This document shows positions 11,918-22,400 of a stretch of DNA of 64,000 nucleotides, one piece after another. The stretch is taken from positions 62,001 through 126,000 of the forward strand of contig NZ_JACOGA010000005.1 in assembly GCF_014284175.1 (NCBI RefSeq), in the 5' to 3' direction. This DNA comes from Affinundibacterium flavidum (GTDB lineage Bacteria; Pseudomonadota; Gammaproteobacteria; Burkholderiales; Burkholderiaceae_D). Each line of letters opens with the position of its first letter. The stretch's first letter is position 1. The notes under the pieces are model-generated. The model saw nothing but the letters and a program-made list of their open reading frames with translations, was not told the origin of the DNA and ran no database searches. Position numbers and translations under genes: made by a program.

Positions 11918-13108
11918 TTACTCGATAATTTTAGCAACAACACCCGCACCAACAGTACGACCACCTTCACGAATCGCGAAACGGAGACCTTCTTCCATCG
12001 CGATCGGGTTGATCAATTTTACTGTGATAGAAACGTTATCACCTGGCATCACCATTTCTTTGTCTTTCGGCAACTCGATTGAACCAGTTACGTCCGTTGT
12101 ACGGAAGTAGAACTGTGGACGATAGTTGTTAAAGAATGGCGTATGACGACCACCTTCATCTTTAGACAAAACGTAGATCTCACCTGTGAAGTGACTATGT
12201 GGCTTGATAGAACCTGGTTTAGACAATACTTGACCACGTTGAATATCCTCACGCTTAGTACCGCGCAACAATACACCAACGTTATCACCAGCTTGACCTT
12301 GATCCAGCAATTTGCGGAACATTTCAACACCAGTACATGTTGTTTTAACTGTATCCTTAATACCAACGATTTCGATCTCTTCGCCGACTTTAACGATACC
12401 ACGTTCGATACGGCCAGTGACCACTGTACCGCGACCAGAGATGGAGAACACGTCTTCCACTGGCAACAAGAATGCGCCGTCAACAGCACGTTCTGGTGTT
12501 GGGATGTAAGAATCCAAAGCGTCAGCCAATTTCATGATCGCTTCTTCGCCCAATGGACCCTTGTCGCCTTCGAGCGCCAATTTTGCAGAACCTTGGATGA
12601 TAGGCAAATCGTCGCCTGGGAATTCGTATTTAGACAATAACTCACGAACTTCCATTTCAACCAATTCCAACAACTCAGCGTCATCAACCATGTCGCATTT
12701 GTTCAAGAAAACGATGATGTATGGAACACCAACTTGACGTGCCAACAAGATGTGTTCACGTGTTTGTGGCATAGGACCGTCAGCTGCGGAGCAAACCAAG
12801 ATCGCGCCGTCCATCTGAGCAGCACCAGTAATCATGTTTTTAACATAATCAGCATGGCCTGGGCAGTCAACGTGAGCATAGTGACGACCTGCTGTTTCGT
12901 ATTCTACGTGGGCTGTATTAATTGTAATACCGCGCGCTTTTTCTTCTGGAGCTGCATCGATTTGATCGTATGCTTTAGCTTCGCCGCCAAATTTCTTAGA
13001 CAATACTGTCGCAATCGCTGCTGTCAATGTCGTTTTACCGTGATCCACGTGACCAATTGTACCGACGTTAACGTGCGGCTTGGTGCGTTCGAACTTACCT
13101 TTTGCCAT
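11918..13108 (-). CDS. tuf: elongation factor Tu
   Basis: EF-Tu delivers aminoacyl-tRNA to the ribosome as a GTP complex. The protein has 396 residues. The G-domain motifs are GHVDHGKTT (residues 19-27), DCPGHADY and NKCD, followed by domains II and III ending [11 protein letters not shown]. The ATG at 13106-13108 is preceded by AGGAG. This copy is downstream of tRNA-Tyr/Gly/Thr and upstream of tRNA-Trp, the tufB arrangement. A second copy is usual in the str operon but is not in this window. Confidence 0.98.
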   Translation of the reverse strand: MAKGKFERTKPHVNVGTIGHVDHGKTTLTAAIATVLSKKFGGEAKAYDQIDAAPEEKARGITINTAHVEYETAGRHYAHVDCPGHADYVKNMITGAAQMDGAILVCSAADGPMPQTREHILLARQVGVPYIIVFLNKCDMVDDAELLELVEMEVRELLSKYEFPGDDLPIIQGSAKLALEGDKGPLGEEAIMKLADALDSYIPTPERAVDGAFLLPVEDVFSISGRGTVVTGRIERGIVKVGEEIEIVGIKDTVKTTCTGVEMFRKLLDQGQAGDNVGVLLRGTKREDIQRGQVLSKPGSIKPHSHFTGEIYVLSKDEGGRHTPFFNNYRPQFYFRTTDVTGSIELPKDKEMVMPGDNVSITVKLINPIAMEEGLRFAIREGGRTVGAGVVAKIIE

Positions 13109-13146
13109 TTTAGACTCCTAACGATTGTGAGAGATCTTCTTAATCT

Positions 13147-13164
13147 ATCAGGCACACGCCTGAT
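13147..13164 (-). other. hairpin between tRNA-Thr and tuf
   Basis: Perfect 7-bp inverted repeat ATCAGGC/GCCTGAT with an ACAC loop, located between the tRNA-Thr 3' end and the tuf ribosome-binding site. It has no T-tract. It probably acts in processing of the mixed tRNA-tuf transcript, which is inference. Confidence 0.4.
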
Positions 13165-13199
13165 AATAACAATGCGAAGACGATGATTTAAAACTACTC

Positions 13200-13274
<75 letters not shown>

Positions 13275-13316
13275 AGCTCTTTGCACAACACACATGCAGA
13301 GACAAAACTTTAAACT

Positions 13317-13390
13317 TGGAGCGGGTGAAGGGAATCGAACCCTCGTCTTAAGCTTGGAAGGCTTCGGCTCTACCATTGAGCTACACCCGC
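13317..13390 (-). tRNA. tRNA-Gly (TCC anticodon)
   Basis: The 74-base cloverleaf has acceptor GCGGGTG/CACCCGC, D-arm GCTCAATGGTAGAGC, anticodon loop CTTCCAA (anticodon TCC), T-arm GAGGGTTCGATTCCCTT and an encoded CCA. It lies 42 bases from tRNA-Thr and 43 bases from tRNA-Tyr. Confidence 0.97.
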
Positions 13391-13433
13391 ATACGAAACT
13401 GATTCGAAAAAACTTCAGCCACAAAATTCTGCC

Positions 13434-13518
<85 letters not shown>

Positions 13519-13531
13519 CAGGGAACCCCGA

Positions 13532-13560
13532 ATTATGGAGATGTTTGATTTAGCTGTCAA
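13532..13560 (-). promoter_or_regulatory. sigma-70 promoter of the tRNA-tuf cluster
   Basis: On the minus strand TTGACA (13555-13560) and CATAAT (13532-13537) are separated by exactly 17 bases. The sequence after the -10 box is G/C-rich (TTCGGGG), like discriminators of stringently controlled stable-RNA promoters. The tRNA-Tyr 5' end is 13 bases downstream of the -10 box. No other promoter this strong was seen between here and rpoC. Confidence 0.85.
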
Positions 13561-13653
13561 TAGCTTTTTAGCGCTGAAATCTATTTTTTTGTTTTGGTCT
13601 TTTTGAACGAGGGCGAGTGCTATCAAAATTATATTTATAATTCAAATACTTAG

Positions 13654-14400
13654 TTAATTTCTGGCATGCGCTAGCTGATATGAAATTAATCCTTCAAACT
13701 TATTCATTTCTTCAGAAAGTGAGCTGATCGAGGTTGCTTGCTTGCGATTTAAGGCAACAGCAACGAAGCGCCATTCCGTCTTTCCTTCCTTGGAAGAAAT
13801 AATGATGGTTCCTCCAGCCACTTCATAGCCACGTGCGATCGCCAGTTGACGAATAGCCGATTCACTTGCCACAAAGCCCTCCCGAAATTGCATGACAATC
13901 GAGATCGCCTGACGCGCCGGCAGCCATGCCTCCAATTTAAACACCCAGATCATGCACGCAGCAGAGAGGAAGGCAAGTAGGATAGCTGCAGCGTAAAACC
14001 CCACACCCACCAAAATCCCTATCGCTGACGACGCCCATAATGAGGCCGCCGTCGTCAGGCCACTAATACTAAAGCCCTCTTTCATAATGACGCCAGCACC
14101 CAAAAAACCTATGCCCGTCACCACACCTTGTATCGTTCGTGATGGATCTAGCGCAACTGGCGTCAAGGCACGCCCACCAAACCAAAAGTCCGGGTAACCA
14201 GCAATCACAACCAAAGCCGCGGACGCCATACACACCAGGCCGTAAGTGCGCATTCCCGCCGCTCTTCCATGGTAGGAGCGCTCATATCCGACCACGAAGC
14301 CTAACAACATCGCGCCGGTCAGGTTTAAGAAAATAATCGTATTGGCGCCTAATTCAGCACTCGACCAAAAATCGGCGGTATAAGAGGCTAAGGTTGTCAT
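13654..14400 (-). CDS. MgtC/SapB-family membrane protein
   Basis: About 248 residues. Five hydrophobic segments occupy the first roughly 150 residues, with the family signature LGFVVGYERSYHGRAAGMRTY and a following GIGFLGAGVIMKEG. The C-terminal approximately 80 residues form a soluble domain. MgtC proteins act at the inner membrane and are linked to Mg2+ limitation, acid and intracellular survival; their biochemical role is unsettled. I start at ATG 14398-14400 (MTTLASYTADFW). An in-frame start 18 codons upstream is possible and the ribosome-binding site is weak either way. It is divergent from the next gene, and no Mg-responsive leader was recognised. Confidence 0.85.
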   Translation of the reverse strand: MTTLASYTADFWSSAELGANTIIFLNLTGAMLLGFVVGYERSYHGRAAGMRTYGLVCMASAALVVIAGYPDFWFGGRALTPVALDPSRTIQGVVTGIGFLGAGVIMKEGFSISGLTTAASLWASSAIGILVGVGFYAAAILLAFLSAACMIWVFKLEAWLPARQAISIVMQFREGFVASESAIRQLAIARGYEVAGGTIIISSKEGKTEWRFVAVALNRKQATSISSLSEEMNKFEGLISYQLAHARN

Positions 14401-14656
14401 ACTGCGTGTTCTTTCTTCATTATTATTGAATCTTGAGTGTATCAAGCCACCCACTTGCCGTCTAAAGTTTATCTATTTTTATCACTTATTTACGTGCTAA
14501 CTCAGCATTAATCCCCATTACTTAAGGATAGTGCCGTTTTTCAACAACACTGAACTTATTGAAGCGCATGCAATCGGATAACAAGGACTTTGGATGGTAT
14601 ATCCGTAGTATATTTATTTCCCTCAATTAATTTTCGCTATTTTCCCAGGAGGCAGC

Positions 14657-16522
14657 ATGCCGTACTCGCGCACTAAGCACATTCATTCCATGAAGAAAAA
14701 CACAAAATATTATGGTGCCCTCACGGCGGTCAGTGCTGCTTTCGCTTTGGCTAGTATTAGCCCTCTGCTAATTGCCCAGGCAGCAGAACAAACCATCAAA
14801 ATAAGTGGCGTGGCGACACCTGAGCAACAAGGCAAAGCAGAAGCTGCGTTTAAGACGATTTACCAAAAAGAAGCTGCCTTCAGAAATAAGGAATTCCCTG
14901 GTCGACGAGCTGCCGATGATGAAGACGAAATTACCCAAGCTGATTTCAGCGATGCGGCCGAACAAAGACGCTTGAAAGTCTGGCGTAATCTAGCAGAAGA
15001 TTTAAAGAAAATTGATCCCGCGGATCTGTCCAGTGAGTCGCGCATTAACTTCAAAATATTTTCAGATCAAATCACGAATCGGATTAACGCCACTAGCCTA
15101 GACGCGCATTTGTTGACGTTTAATTCCGACAGTCAATTTTGGGCGGGAACAGCTGGAGCTGCGGAATCGACTCGCTGCACTTCGCTCAAAAATTGCGAAC
15201 GCTTTTTAAAGCAACTTGCGAGCATCCCGCATACATTTGAACAAAAGATAGCGTTAATGAAGTTAGGGATTGAGCGCGGCATGACCATGCCCCAAGTTGT
15301 CTTAAGTGGTCGCGACGCCAGCATACAAAGGCATGTTGTGGCAGATGTTGGCGACAGTGTTTTCTACAAGGCTTTCACGCAATTGCCGCCCTCGATTAAT
15401 CCAAGCCAACAAGCTGATTTACAAAAGCGTGCCAAGATTTTAATCGCCGAGAAAGTGATTCCTGCGTATCAGAATTTGCTTAATTTCATTCGCAATGAAT
15501 ACATGCCGAAAGCACGTAAATCTATCGCAGCTTACGACCTACCCAATGGTAAAGCGTTTTATCAAGCGCAGATTTTTGAATACACAACATTGGAAAATAC
15601 GCCGGATCAAATTCACGCAATTGGGCTGGCAGAAGTTGCCCGGATCCGCAGTGATATGGACAAAATTATCAGCGACTTAAAGTTCAATGGCGATTTTAAA
15701 GCGTTCTTACATTTCTTACGGACGGATCCACAATTTTATGCAAAAACACCGCATGAATTATTGGCTGAGGCATCCTATTGGGCAAAGAAATCAGATGGAA
15801 TGCTAATACGTTATTTTGGTCAATTGCCACGCAAGCCTTATGGAATACAAGCCGTGCCAGCAGATATTGCACCGACCTATACAGCGGGTCGTTATGCTGG
15901 CAGCGGCGATCCGAAACGCCCGTCGAACTATTGGGTAAATACTTCATTACTAGATCAACGTCCGATCTGGGCACTCCCCGCTCTCACCTTGCACGAAGCC
16001 GTACCTGGTCACCATCTGCAAATTGCCTTGGCTGGAGAACAAGCGGAGCAACCTGAGTTCCGCCGCACAGCTTATATCTCAGCATTTGGTGAAGGCTGGG
16101 CGCTATATGCAGAGCATCTTGGCGTGGAGATGGGATTTTATGAAACGCCGTATCAACATTTTGGACGTTTAGTCTACGAAATGTGGCGCGCATCTCGTTT
16201 AGTCGTCGACACTGGCATGCACGCGAAAGGATGGGCACGCGATCAAGCCTTGCAATTTATGCGTGAGAATACGGCACTTTCGGAACATGAAATTACGACC
16301 GAAATCGATCGTTACATTTCTTGGCCGGGACAAGCCCTCGCCTACAAATTGGGGGAATTGAAAATACGTGAAGTACGTCAAAAAACCACAAAAATTCTTG
16401 GCGATCAATTTAACTTGAAAGCATTTCACGATAAGTTATTAAGCTTGGGATCGGTGCCATTATCCATACTAGAGAGTGAAATGATCAATTGGGCAAACCA
16501 AGTTCAAAAATCTAAAAAATAG
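14657..16522 (+). CDS. secreted DUF885-family metallo-hydrolase
   Basis: 621 residues. The DUF885 family is related to gluzincin-type peptidases. The key motif is HEAVPGHH at residues 446-453, with a downstream GEGWALYAEHLG helix that probably supplies the metal-ligand Glu. A hydrophobic signal segment covers about residues 17-42, so the product should be periplasmic or lipid-anchored. AGGAGG lies four bases before ATG 14657; a second ATG at 14690 would give a shorter, more typical signal peptide. It is monocistronic, with a terminator at 16541-16568. The substrate is unknown and annotation as a peptidase is family-based. Confidence 0.88.
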   Translation: MPYSRTKHIHSMKKNTKYYGALTAVSAAFALASISPLLIAQAAEQTIKISGVATPEQQGKAEAAFKTIYQKEAAFRNKEFPGRRAADDEDEITQADFSDAAEQRRLKVWRNLAEDLKKIDPADLSSESRINFKIFSDQITNRINATSLDAHLLTFNSDSQFWAGTAGAAESTRCTSLKNCERFLKQLASIPHTFEQKIALMKLGIERGMTMPQVVLSGRDASIQRHVVADVGDSVFYKAFTQLPPSINPSQQADLQKRAKILIAEKVIPAYQNLLNFIRNEYMPKARKSIAAYDLPNGKAFYQAQIFEYTTLENTPDQIHAIGLAEVARIRSDMDKIISDLKFNGDFKAFLHFLRTDPQFYAKTPHELLAEASYWAKKSDGMLIRYFGQLPRKPYGIQAVPADIAPTYTAGRYAGSGDPKRPSNYWVNTSLLDQRPIWALPALTLHEAVPGHHLQIALAGEQAEQPEFRRTAYISAFGEGWALYAEHLGVEMGFYETPYQHFGRLVYEMWRASRLVVDTGMHAKGWARDQALQFMRENTALSEHEITTEIDRYISWPGQALAYKLGELKIREVRQKTTKILGDQFNLKAFHDKLLSLGSVPLSILESEMINWANQVQKSKK

Positions 16523-16540
16523 AATCGCAGAAAAAGATCA

Positions 16541-16568
16541 AAGCCTCGAAATAATTCGAGGCTTTTTT
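16541..16568 (+). terminator. Rho-independent terminator after the DUF885 gene
   Basis: GCCTCGA/TCGAGGC stem (16543-16549, 16556-16562) followed by six T residues, 19 bases after the stop codon. Confidence 0.9.
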
Positions 16569-16630
16569 CTTTGCTCATACAGTTTTACATTACAATGAAC
16601 TGTAACGATAACCATTTTCTGGAGCGAATA

Positions 16631-17122
16631 ATGCGATATTCTCAACTAGCGGTTCTAGCCTCCATTGCATTCACTATTCACGCAACTCCAAGCATCGCGA
16701 TTGAGCGTAGCGATGCAAAAATGGCCATCGCACTGATGCAGAAAGCGCAAACTTATTTGCAACAAAATGGCGTAGAAAAAGCCATTATTGAATTTAACCG
16801 ACTTGATAGCCCCTTCAATAGCAAAAGTACGATCAATCCGTATGGAGATTTATATCTGTTCACCTTGGATTCCAAAGGCTATCAAGCCGTTCACGGCAAA
16901 AACCCAAAAATACGCGGTAAATTTATGCTGGAAATGCGCGACATTGATGGCGTATATTTAATAGAAGCGTTAGTAAAAATTTGTTTTTCCAGCAAAGAGG
17001 GGAAAGGATGGACCAAATACCGCTGGCCAAACCCCATTACCAAAGAAGTGGAACCTAAACAAGGTTACGCAGAGCGTGTTCCGGGAATGGATTTATGTAT
17101 CGGTACGGGCATTTATCAATAG
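16631..17122 (+). CDS. lone periplasmic Cache-domain protein
   Basis: 163 residues starting at ATG 16631 with GGAG upstream (MRYSQLAVLASIAF). A signal peptide covers about residues 1-23. The rest looks like a single small Cache domain: an N-terminal helix (MAIALMQKAQTYLQQNGVEKAI), then YGDLYLFTLDSKGYQAVHGKNPKIRGK, and the C-terminal LCIGTGIYQ strand. Such domains bind small ligands in receptors, but this protein has no transmembrane or output domain. It ends 15 bases before a Cache histidine kinase, so it may be its ligand-binding partner. That partnership is inference. Confidence 0.8.
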   Translation: MRYSQLAVLASIAFTIHATPSIAIERSDAKMAIALMQKAQTYLQQNGVEKAIIEFNRLDSPFNSKSTINPYGDLYLFTLDSKGYQAVHGKNPKIRGKFMLEMRDIDGVYLIEALVKICFSSKEGKGWTKYRWPNPITKEVEPKQGYAERVPGMDLCIGTGIYQ

Positions 17123-17137
17123 TCTATTATCACCACG

Positions 17138-19411
17138 ATGCTCAAACAACGCACAAGCTTTTCCTTAACCACCGTCGGGGCGCTTCTTACCCTCTTTGCG
17201 GGACTAATCACCACAGGCATCATTGCCCAATCGTGGTGGGCAATTGAGCAAGATCGTAAGCTCACCATAGACTCCGAATTTCAACATGGTTTGGTGGCGG
17301 TTCGCCTATTAGAAGAACATGCGTCACAGACTTTACGTGATGCAGAACGCAATCTGGACACTGTCGTCAATGCCATACTCAACGAAGGCAAAAAGCAGCC
17401 TATCAATGACAATTTAATTCGCCAGGTGCTCACCAAAGCACAGCCATTTAATCGTGTTTTGAAGGCATTGCAGTTTGTGAATCCTGAAGGACAAGCTTGG
17501 GTCAGCTCTATTGATTATCCTGCCTATCAGACAGACGCTGACGACAGGGTTTACATCCCCTACTTGCTGCAACATAGAGGTGAGAGAAAAGTCATACTTG
17601 GGCGCCCTTTTCAGCGCTTTTATGACGCTGAATTTGTTGTGCCTGTGGCGCGAAATGTCTACCAAGAAGATGGCCGTTATCTGGGTATTATCAGTACCGA
17701 TATCAGTGTGGCCTATTTTAGCAATGTGTATCAGCGGGTTGCGCAAGACAGCAAAGCGATGGTTTCACTATTTACGGATGCGGGCGTGATTATTGTCCGT
17801 TTTCCGTTTAGTCTCGATCAGGTCGGGCAAGACTTTTCGCAATCGTCCACCATGTTAACGCTTAGACAATCTGCGACGGAAGGAATGTTTGAGGAGAATC
17901 ATTTTCTCGGCGACAAAGAGGTTCGCCCTAGTTTATACACTTTTAGAAAATTCAAAGACTATCCAGTCATTTCAGTCTTCGCCCGGGAAACAGATACCAT
18001 CTTGAGTCCGTGGCGCAAACGTAGCGAAAATCGCATTTTGTTTTCGAGTGTGATTATTCTACTAGTCATTCTATTGTCTCTATTTCTGTGGCGCCAATTT
18101 CGACGACTGCACCAATCCGAACAGTCCTTGGTCGCATCTGAAGCGCATCTCAAATCCAGCGAAAGCAAATTTACACACTTGTTTGAAAACTCCCCTTTAC
18201 CATTGGCCTTACTCAGTTTTCACGAACAAAAAATACTGGCAATCAACAATTACTTACTTCAACAATGGGGCTATACAAGAGAACAAGTTCTACACAAATC
18301 CCTAGACGAATTACAGATATGGGTAAATCGTGACGACGCGAAGAATCACAATAAATTATTGCAAGAATCTGGCGTTGTCAAACAATTGGAAGTGGTCTTA
18401 CAAGATAGTCAAGCGCATCAAAGTATCTGCCAGATTTCTTCTAAATATTTTCTTTCCAACACCGAACAATTGCTGATATTTTCTCCGCTAGATATTTCTC
18501 GCCTGCGTGAGGTTGAATCAGAAATTCGGAGCTTAAATACACAGCTGGAAGAGAAGGTAATCGCACGCACGCGCAGCTTGGCCGAGGCCAATCGTGAACT
18601 AGAACAAGCATTAAGCGCAATGAAAGTCATGCAAGAAGAAATGTTCCGATCAGAAAAAATGGCCGCGCTTGGTTATCTGGTAGCGGGTATTTCACATGAA
18701 TTGAATACCCCAATCGGTAATAGTTTGATGGTCGCAAGTACCATCCATGATCATGCACACACCCTGGTCGAAGAAATTAATGCAGGCCAAGTACGTAAGA
18801 CCCGTTTGCTGCAATTAATTGATGACACAAAAAAAGGGGCGGATATTTTATTACGCAATTTGCAGCGTGCAGCGCAATTAATTCTTAGCTTCAAACAAGT
18901 CGCCGCAGATCAATCGAGCGACCAGCGGCGCGTCTTTGATCTTAAAGACACATTAGAAGAAATATTACTCACATTAGAACCTGCTTACAAACGCTTAGCG
19001 TTTCAATTGAATGTCGACTTGCAAGCTGGTATCTCAATGGAGAGCTACCCCGGTGCTTTGGCACAGATTCTCAATAATGTCATCATTAACGCCTTAGGCC
19101 ATGGCTTTGAAGGACGTGAGTCTGGACAAATGCAACTCATTGGCCGAAATCTAAATGACACGCATATTGAGCTTATTTTTATGGACGATGGGAGAGGCAT
19201 TCCACAGCACCATATCAATCAGGTGTTCGATCCATTTTTCACTACGAAGTTAGGTCAAGGCGGTTCTGGTCTAGGATTACATATTGTGTATAACTTAGTC
19301 ACAGAGGTGCTGGGTGGAAGTGTGGTACTAGATAGCGAAATCGGCAGTGGTACTCGCCTTAGATTTGTCATTCCTAAGAGTGCCCCCAACAAACATCTGA
19401 ATGCACCCTGA
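17138..19411 (+). CDS. membrane histidine kinase with periplasmic Cache and PAS domains
   Basis: 757 residues. Order: TM1 (about 10-32), a large periplasmic double-Cache-like sensor (about 35-295, with YIPYLLQHRGERKVILGRP and YLGIISTDISVAYF), TM2 (about 301-321), PAS (about 345-455), coiled coil, HisKA with His520 in ISHELNTPIG, then the ATPase (N box NNVIINALGHGFEG, DDGRGIP, FDPFFTTK, GGSGLGLHIV). All kinase motifs are intact. The HELNTPIG subtype is a recognised group of hybrid-like kinases. No response regulator is adjacent. It is probably co-transcribed with the Cache protein 15 bases upstream. A bidirectional terminator follows. Confidence 0.92.
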   Translation: MLKQRTSFSLTTVGALLTLFAGLITTGIIAQSWWAIEQDRKLTIDSEFQHGLVAVRLLEEHASQTLRDAERNLDTVVNAILNEGKKQPINDNLIRQVLTKAQPFNRVLKALQFVNPEGQAWVSSIDYPAYQTDADDRVYIPYLLQHRGERKVILGRPFQRFYDAEFVVPVARNVYQEDGRYLGIISTDISVAYFSNVYQRVAQDSKAMVSLFTDAGVIIVRFPFSLDQVGQDFSQSSTMLTLRQSATEGMFEENHFLGDKEVRPSLYTFRKFKDYPVISVFARETDTILSPWRKRSENRILFSSVIILLVILLSLFLWRQFRRLHQSEQSLVASEAHLKSSESKFTHLFENSPLPLALLSFHEQKILAINNYLLQQWGYTREQVLHKSLDELQIWVNRDDAKNHNKLLQESGVVKQLEVVLQDSQAHQSICQISSKYFLSNTEQLLIFSPLDISRLREVESEIRSLNTQLEEKVIARTRSLAEANRELEQALSAMKVMQEEMFRSEKMAALGYLVAGISHELNTPIGNSLMVASTIHDHAHTLVEEINAGQVRKTRLLQLIDDTKKGADILLRNLQRAAQLILSFKQVAADQSSDQRRVFDLKDTLEEILLTLEPAYKRLAFQLNVDLQAGISMESYPGALAQILNNVIINALGHGFEGRESGQMQLIGRNLNDTHIELIFMDDGRGIPQHHINQVFDPFFTTKLGQGGSGLGLHIVYNLVTEVLGGSVVLDSEIGSGTRLRFVIPKSAPNKHLNAP

Positions 19412-19440
19412 ACTTCATTATCCTTGCGATACCCGGACAA

Positions 19441-19478
19441 AAAAAGACCATAGCACTGCATCGTGCTATGGTCTTTTT
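19441..19478. terminator. bidirectional terminator between convergent genes
   Basis: A 16-bp perfect stem AAAAAGACCATAGCAC/GTGCTATGGTCTTTTT (19441-19456, 19463-19478), with A and T tracts on both flanks, lies between the kinase stop (19411) and the S9 peptidase stop (19496). It can serve both. Confidence 0.92.
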
Positions 19479-19495
19479 TTCAGTGCTTAAATGGT

Positions 19496-22400
19496 TTACT
19501 GTGCTTTTGTATCTGAAGCTTTTGTATCTGATACTTTTGTATCGCTAGCTTTTTTATCATCCGCTTTAGTTTCAGACTTCACTTCTGGCAAAGTAACTAA
19601 ACCAGCACGCCCCTTCAAATGCTCTTCCATTTTCAACCATGCGACGCCTTTAGTTAACCACTCTGGTGCAGCTTTGTCTTTTAAGTGGAAGTCAAAGAAT
19701 TCCTTCATGCGTTGCATGTAATCTTTTTGATTTGGCTTTTTCACTAAACCATGATTTTCACCTGGGTACTCAAGCATGATGACATCTTTACCAGCACGAC
19801 GTAGGGTATTGAAATACTCAACGCCTTGCGTGTAATCCACTGCGCCATCGACGTCGTTCTGTAGCATTAACAAAGGCGTCTTGACGTCCTTTGCAAAGAA
19901 TACCGGACTATTTCGAACGTAAGCTTCCCAATGATCATTGTAGGCCCCTAAGAATCGCCCTTGACTACTCTCAAAGATCGCCTGATTTGTACTGCCTGAA
20001 TTTTTATAAACCAAACTGTACATACTGATCATATTGGTTAAGGCAGCGCCTGCTGATGCTGCTTTAAATACATCCGTTTGCGTGATCAAGAATGCGGTTT
20101 GATAACCACCCCAACTGTGACCTTGCAAACCAACACGCTTCGCGTCAACTACACCAGTCGCAATCGCAGCCTGCAACGCCGGCAATACACTTTCTTTGGC
20201 ACTCACGCCTGGATCATTTAGGCGATAAGTGATATCGGGATTAAACACCGCGTAGCCGTGACTAGTGTAATAGGCACGATTAAAACCACCGCCACCTACC
20301 GCAGGCTGGGCATAGGAATTCAAACCCTGACTGAGCTTTTCATAGATATACACGACTGTTGGGTACGACTTTCCTGCCTGATAATTTGCAGGCAAAAACA
20401 AAGCGCCCTGCAACTTCTTGCCATCAGTACCGACATAGTTCACCAACATTGCACCACCGCCCATGGTGTAATTTTTTTCTTGCGAACTCAGATCGGTGAG
20501 TTTACGCATATCGGATAATTGCTCACCGGCCACGTACAAATCGGGCGCAGCAATGGCAGTCTCTTTCGACAGCAAATATACATCCGCCTTTTCCGCTTTC
20601 AATAAGCGGCGATACGAAACATCGTCGTAAGCCAGACGCTTAGCATTGCCATTCGCGTCTAAACGCAAGAAGCCTGCTTTCTTAGTCCACTCTCCATACG
20701 CGCTAAAATACTGCGGCTTACTCAGATCTATCCCTTTTTCATTCGGATCCAGGGTAATTCTGCGTTGATAGCGCACTTGATCGCGCTTACCATCATTAGT
20801 TACCTGCACGGCTTTGCTACCATCCACCGCCATCTTCCATACATCCCAACCATCGCTTAACAACACAAAACGACTGTCTGTGCTCCAACCAAATGGAACG
20901 ACAGGCGGTTTAACAATATTGTGATCATCCTCAACGTTGATAAAGCTGGTATTCAAATTAGCGGTCAAATTATGGCGCTTGCCGGTTGCCATTTCTATGC
21001 TAATGAAATGACCATCGTCGTAATACAAAGAATAGCGACCGTCATTGGCCAAGCCAAAAGTCCAACTTGCCTGCTTATTTAACAAGCGGCGTTCACCGGT
21101 CTTGAGACTCACCGCATACACGTCACTAAAGCGACGTCCATCCATACTCGATTGGCGTTGGTATTCGCTGTCATCTTGGGCCAAAGCCCAATCTCCAGTC
21201 AGGGGGAAATTCACTGCGGTGAGCTTATCGTCACCAACACGTATGAACTTTTGTTCGGCGATACGATAAACCGCTGCGGCAGAACGCTTCTTGTCTGCTT
21301 CTTGTTGTACTTTTTGTTGCGTCGGCAGACGCTTATCTTGGTAATGCCATAACACCAAATTGACTTTTTCATCCGCTTCGGGGGCGGCTTCTTTTTTGTC
21401 ATCCTTTGGCTTCTTCTTAGTCTCTTTTATACCAAAAGAAATCCAAGCAAAATCCTGACTCCAACGCGGTTGAGCATCGGCGGAAATCGTCATATCTTGC
21501 GGAAAGTCTTTCAACTTTGCTGGGTCGATGAGCGTTTTGGCAAATTGATGATTGCTCTCCAAACGAAAACCTAGCGCATTCCACAATTTGTCTTCATACG
21601 CTTTGTCTTCTATCCCTTTAAGAACCGTCAGTCCACTACCTTTGTCATTCCAGAGCAATTTTTGATAATTTGCGTCGCCATCGTCTAGCACTTGGCTGGC
21701 ACCAGTATCCAAGGTTTGAACCACCACACCATTCCCTGCTTTGTCGTTAGCATCGACAATGTAAGCCAGATAGCGACCTTGATGATCAAATTCAAATTCA
21801 GATACATTGCCGATGTTAAGTGAGCTGCCTGTCTTCAAATTTTTGAGTAATAAATCTGCGCCTTTCGCGCGTGCAGGTGTTGCAGCGGCACCAGGTGCAG
21901 CGGGAGCGGCTGGTGCTGAGGCTGGAGCGGCGAAGGTGTCTGAAGCTTTATGCAACGCAATCCAACCACCACGTTCATTCGCAAAAGCAAACTTAGCAAC
22001 CTTTTCCACGGTAGTGGCTTTACCCGTTTTCAAGTCGACCAAGGTGACTTTCGCTTGCACTGGCTTCTTGGCCTTTTTGGCGGCGTCCTGCTCCTTCTTC
22101 GTCATGTGTGCAGTAAATGCCATCCACTGCCCATCGTCCGAAAACTCTATCGTGCCAGCTCCTTGCCCCGCCGGAAAACTGTATTCCTCTTTGCCCGACA
22201 AATTCTTGACCACAAGATTCGCATCGCCATCTGCTTCCGCCAAACGCCATGCTGCCCACGACCCATTCGCCGAAATGACGGCCGAACTGATTCCTTTCCA
22301 TGCAGCCATATCTGCGATTTCAACCGGACGCGGGGTCGCGGGTGTTGATGCTTTCACGTCTGACTTGGCTTCTGGCTTTGCGTCAACTTTAGCCTCTACT

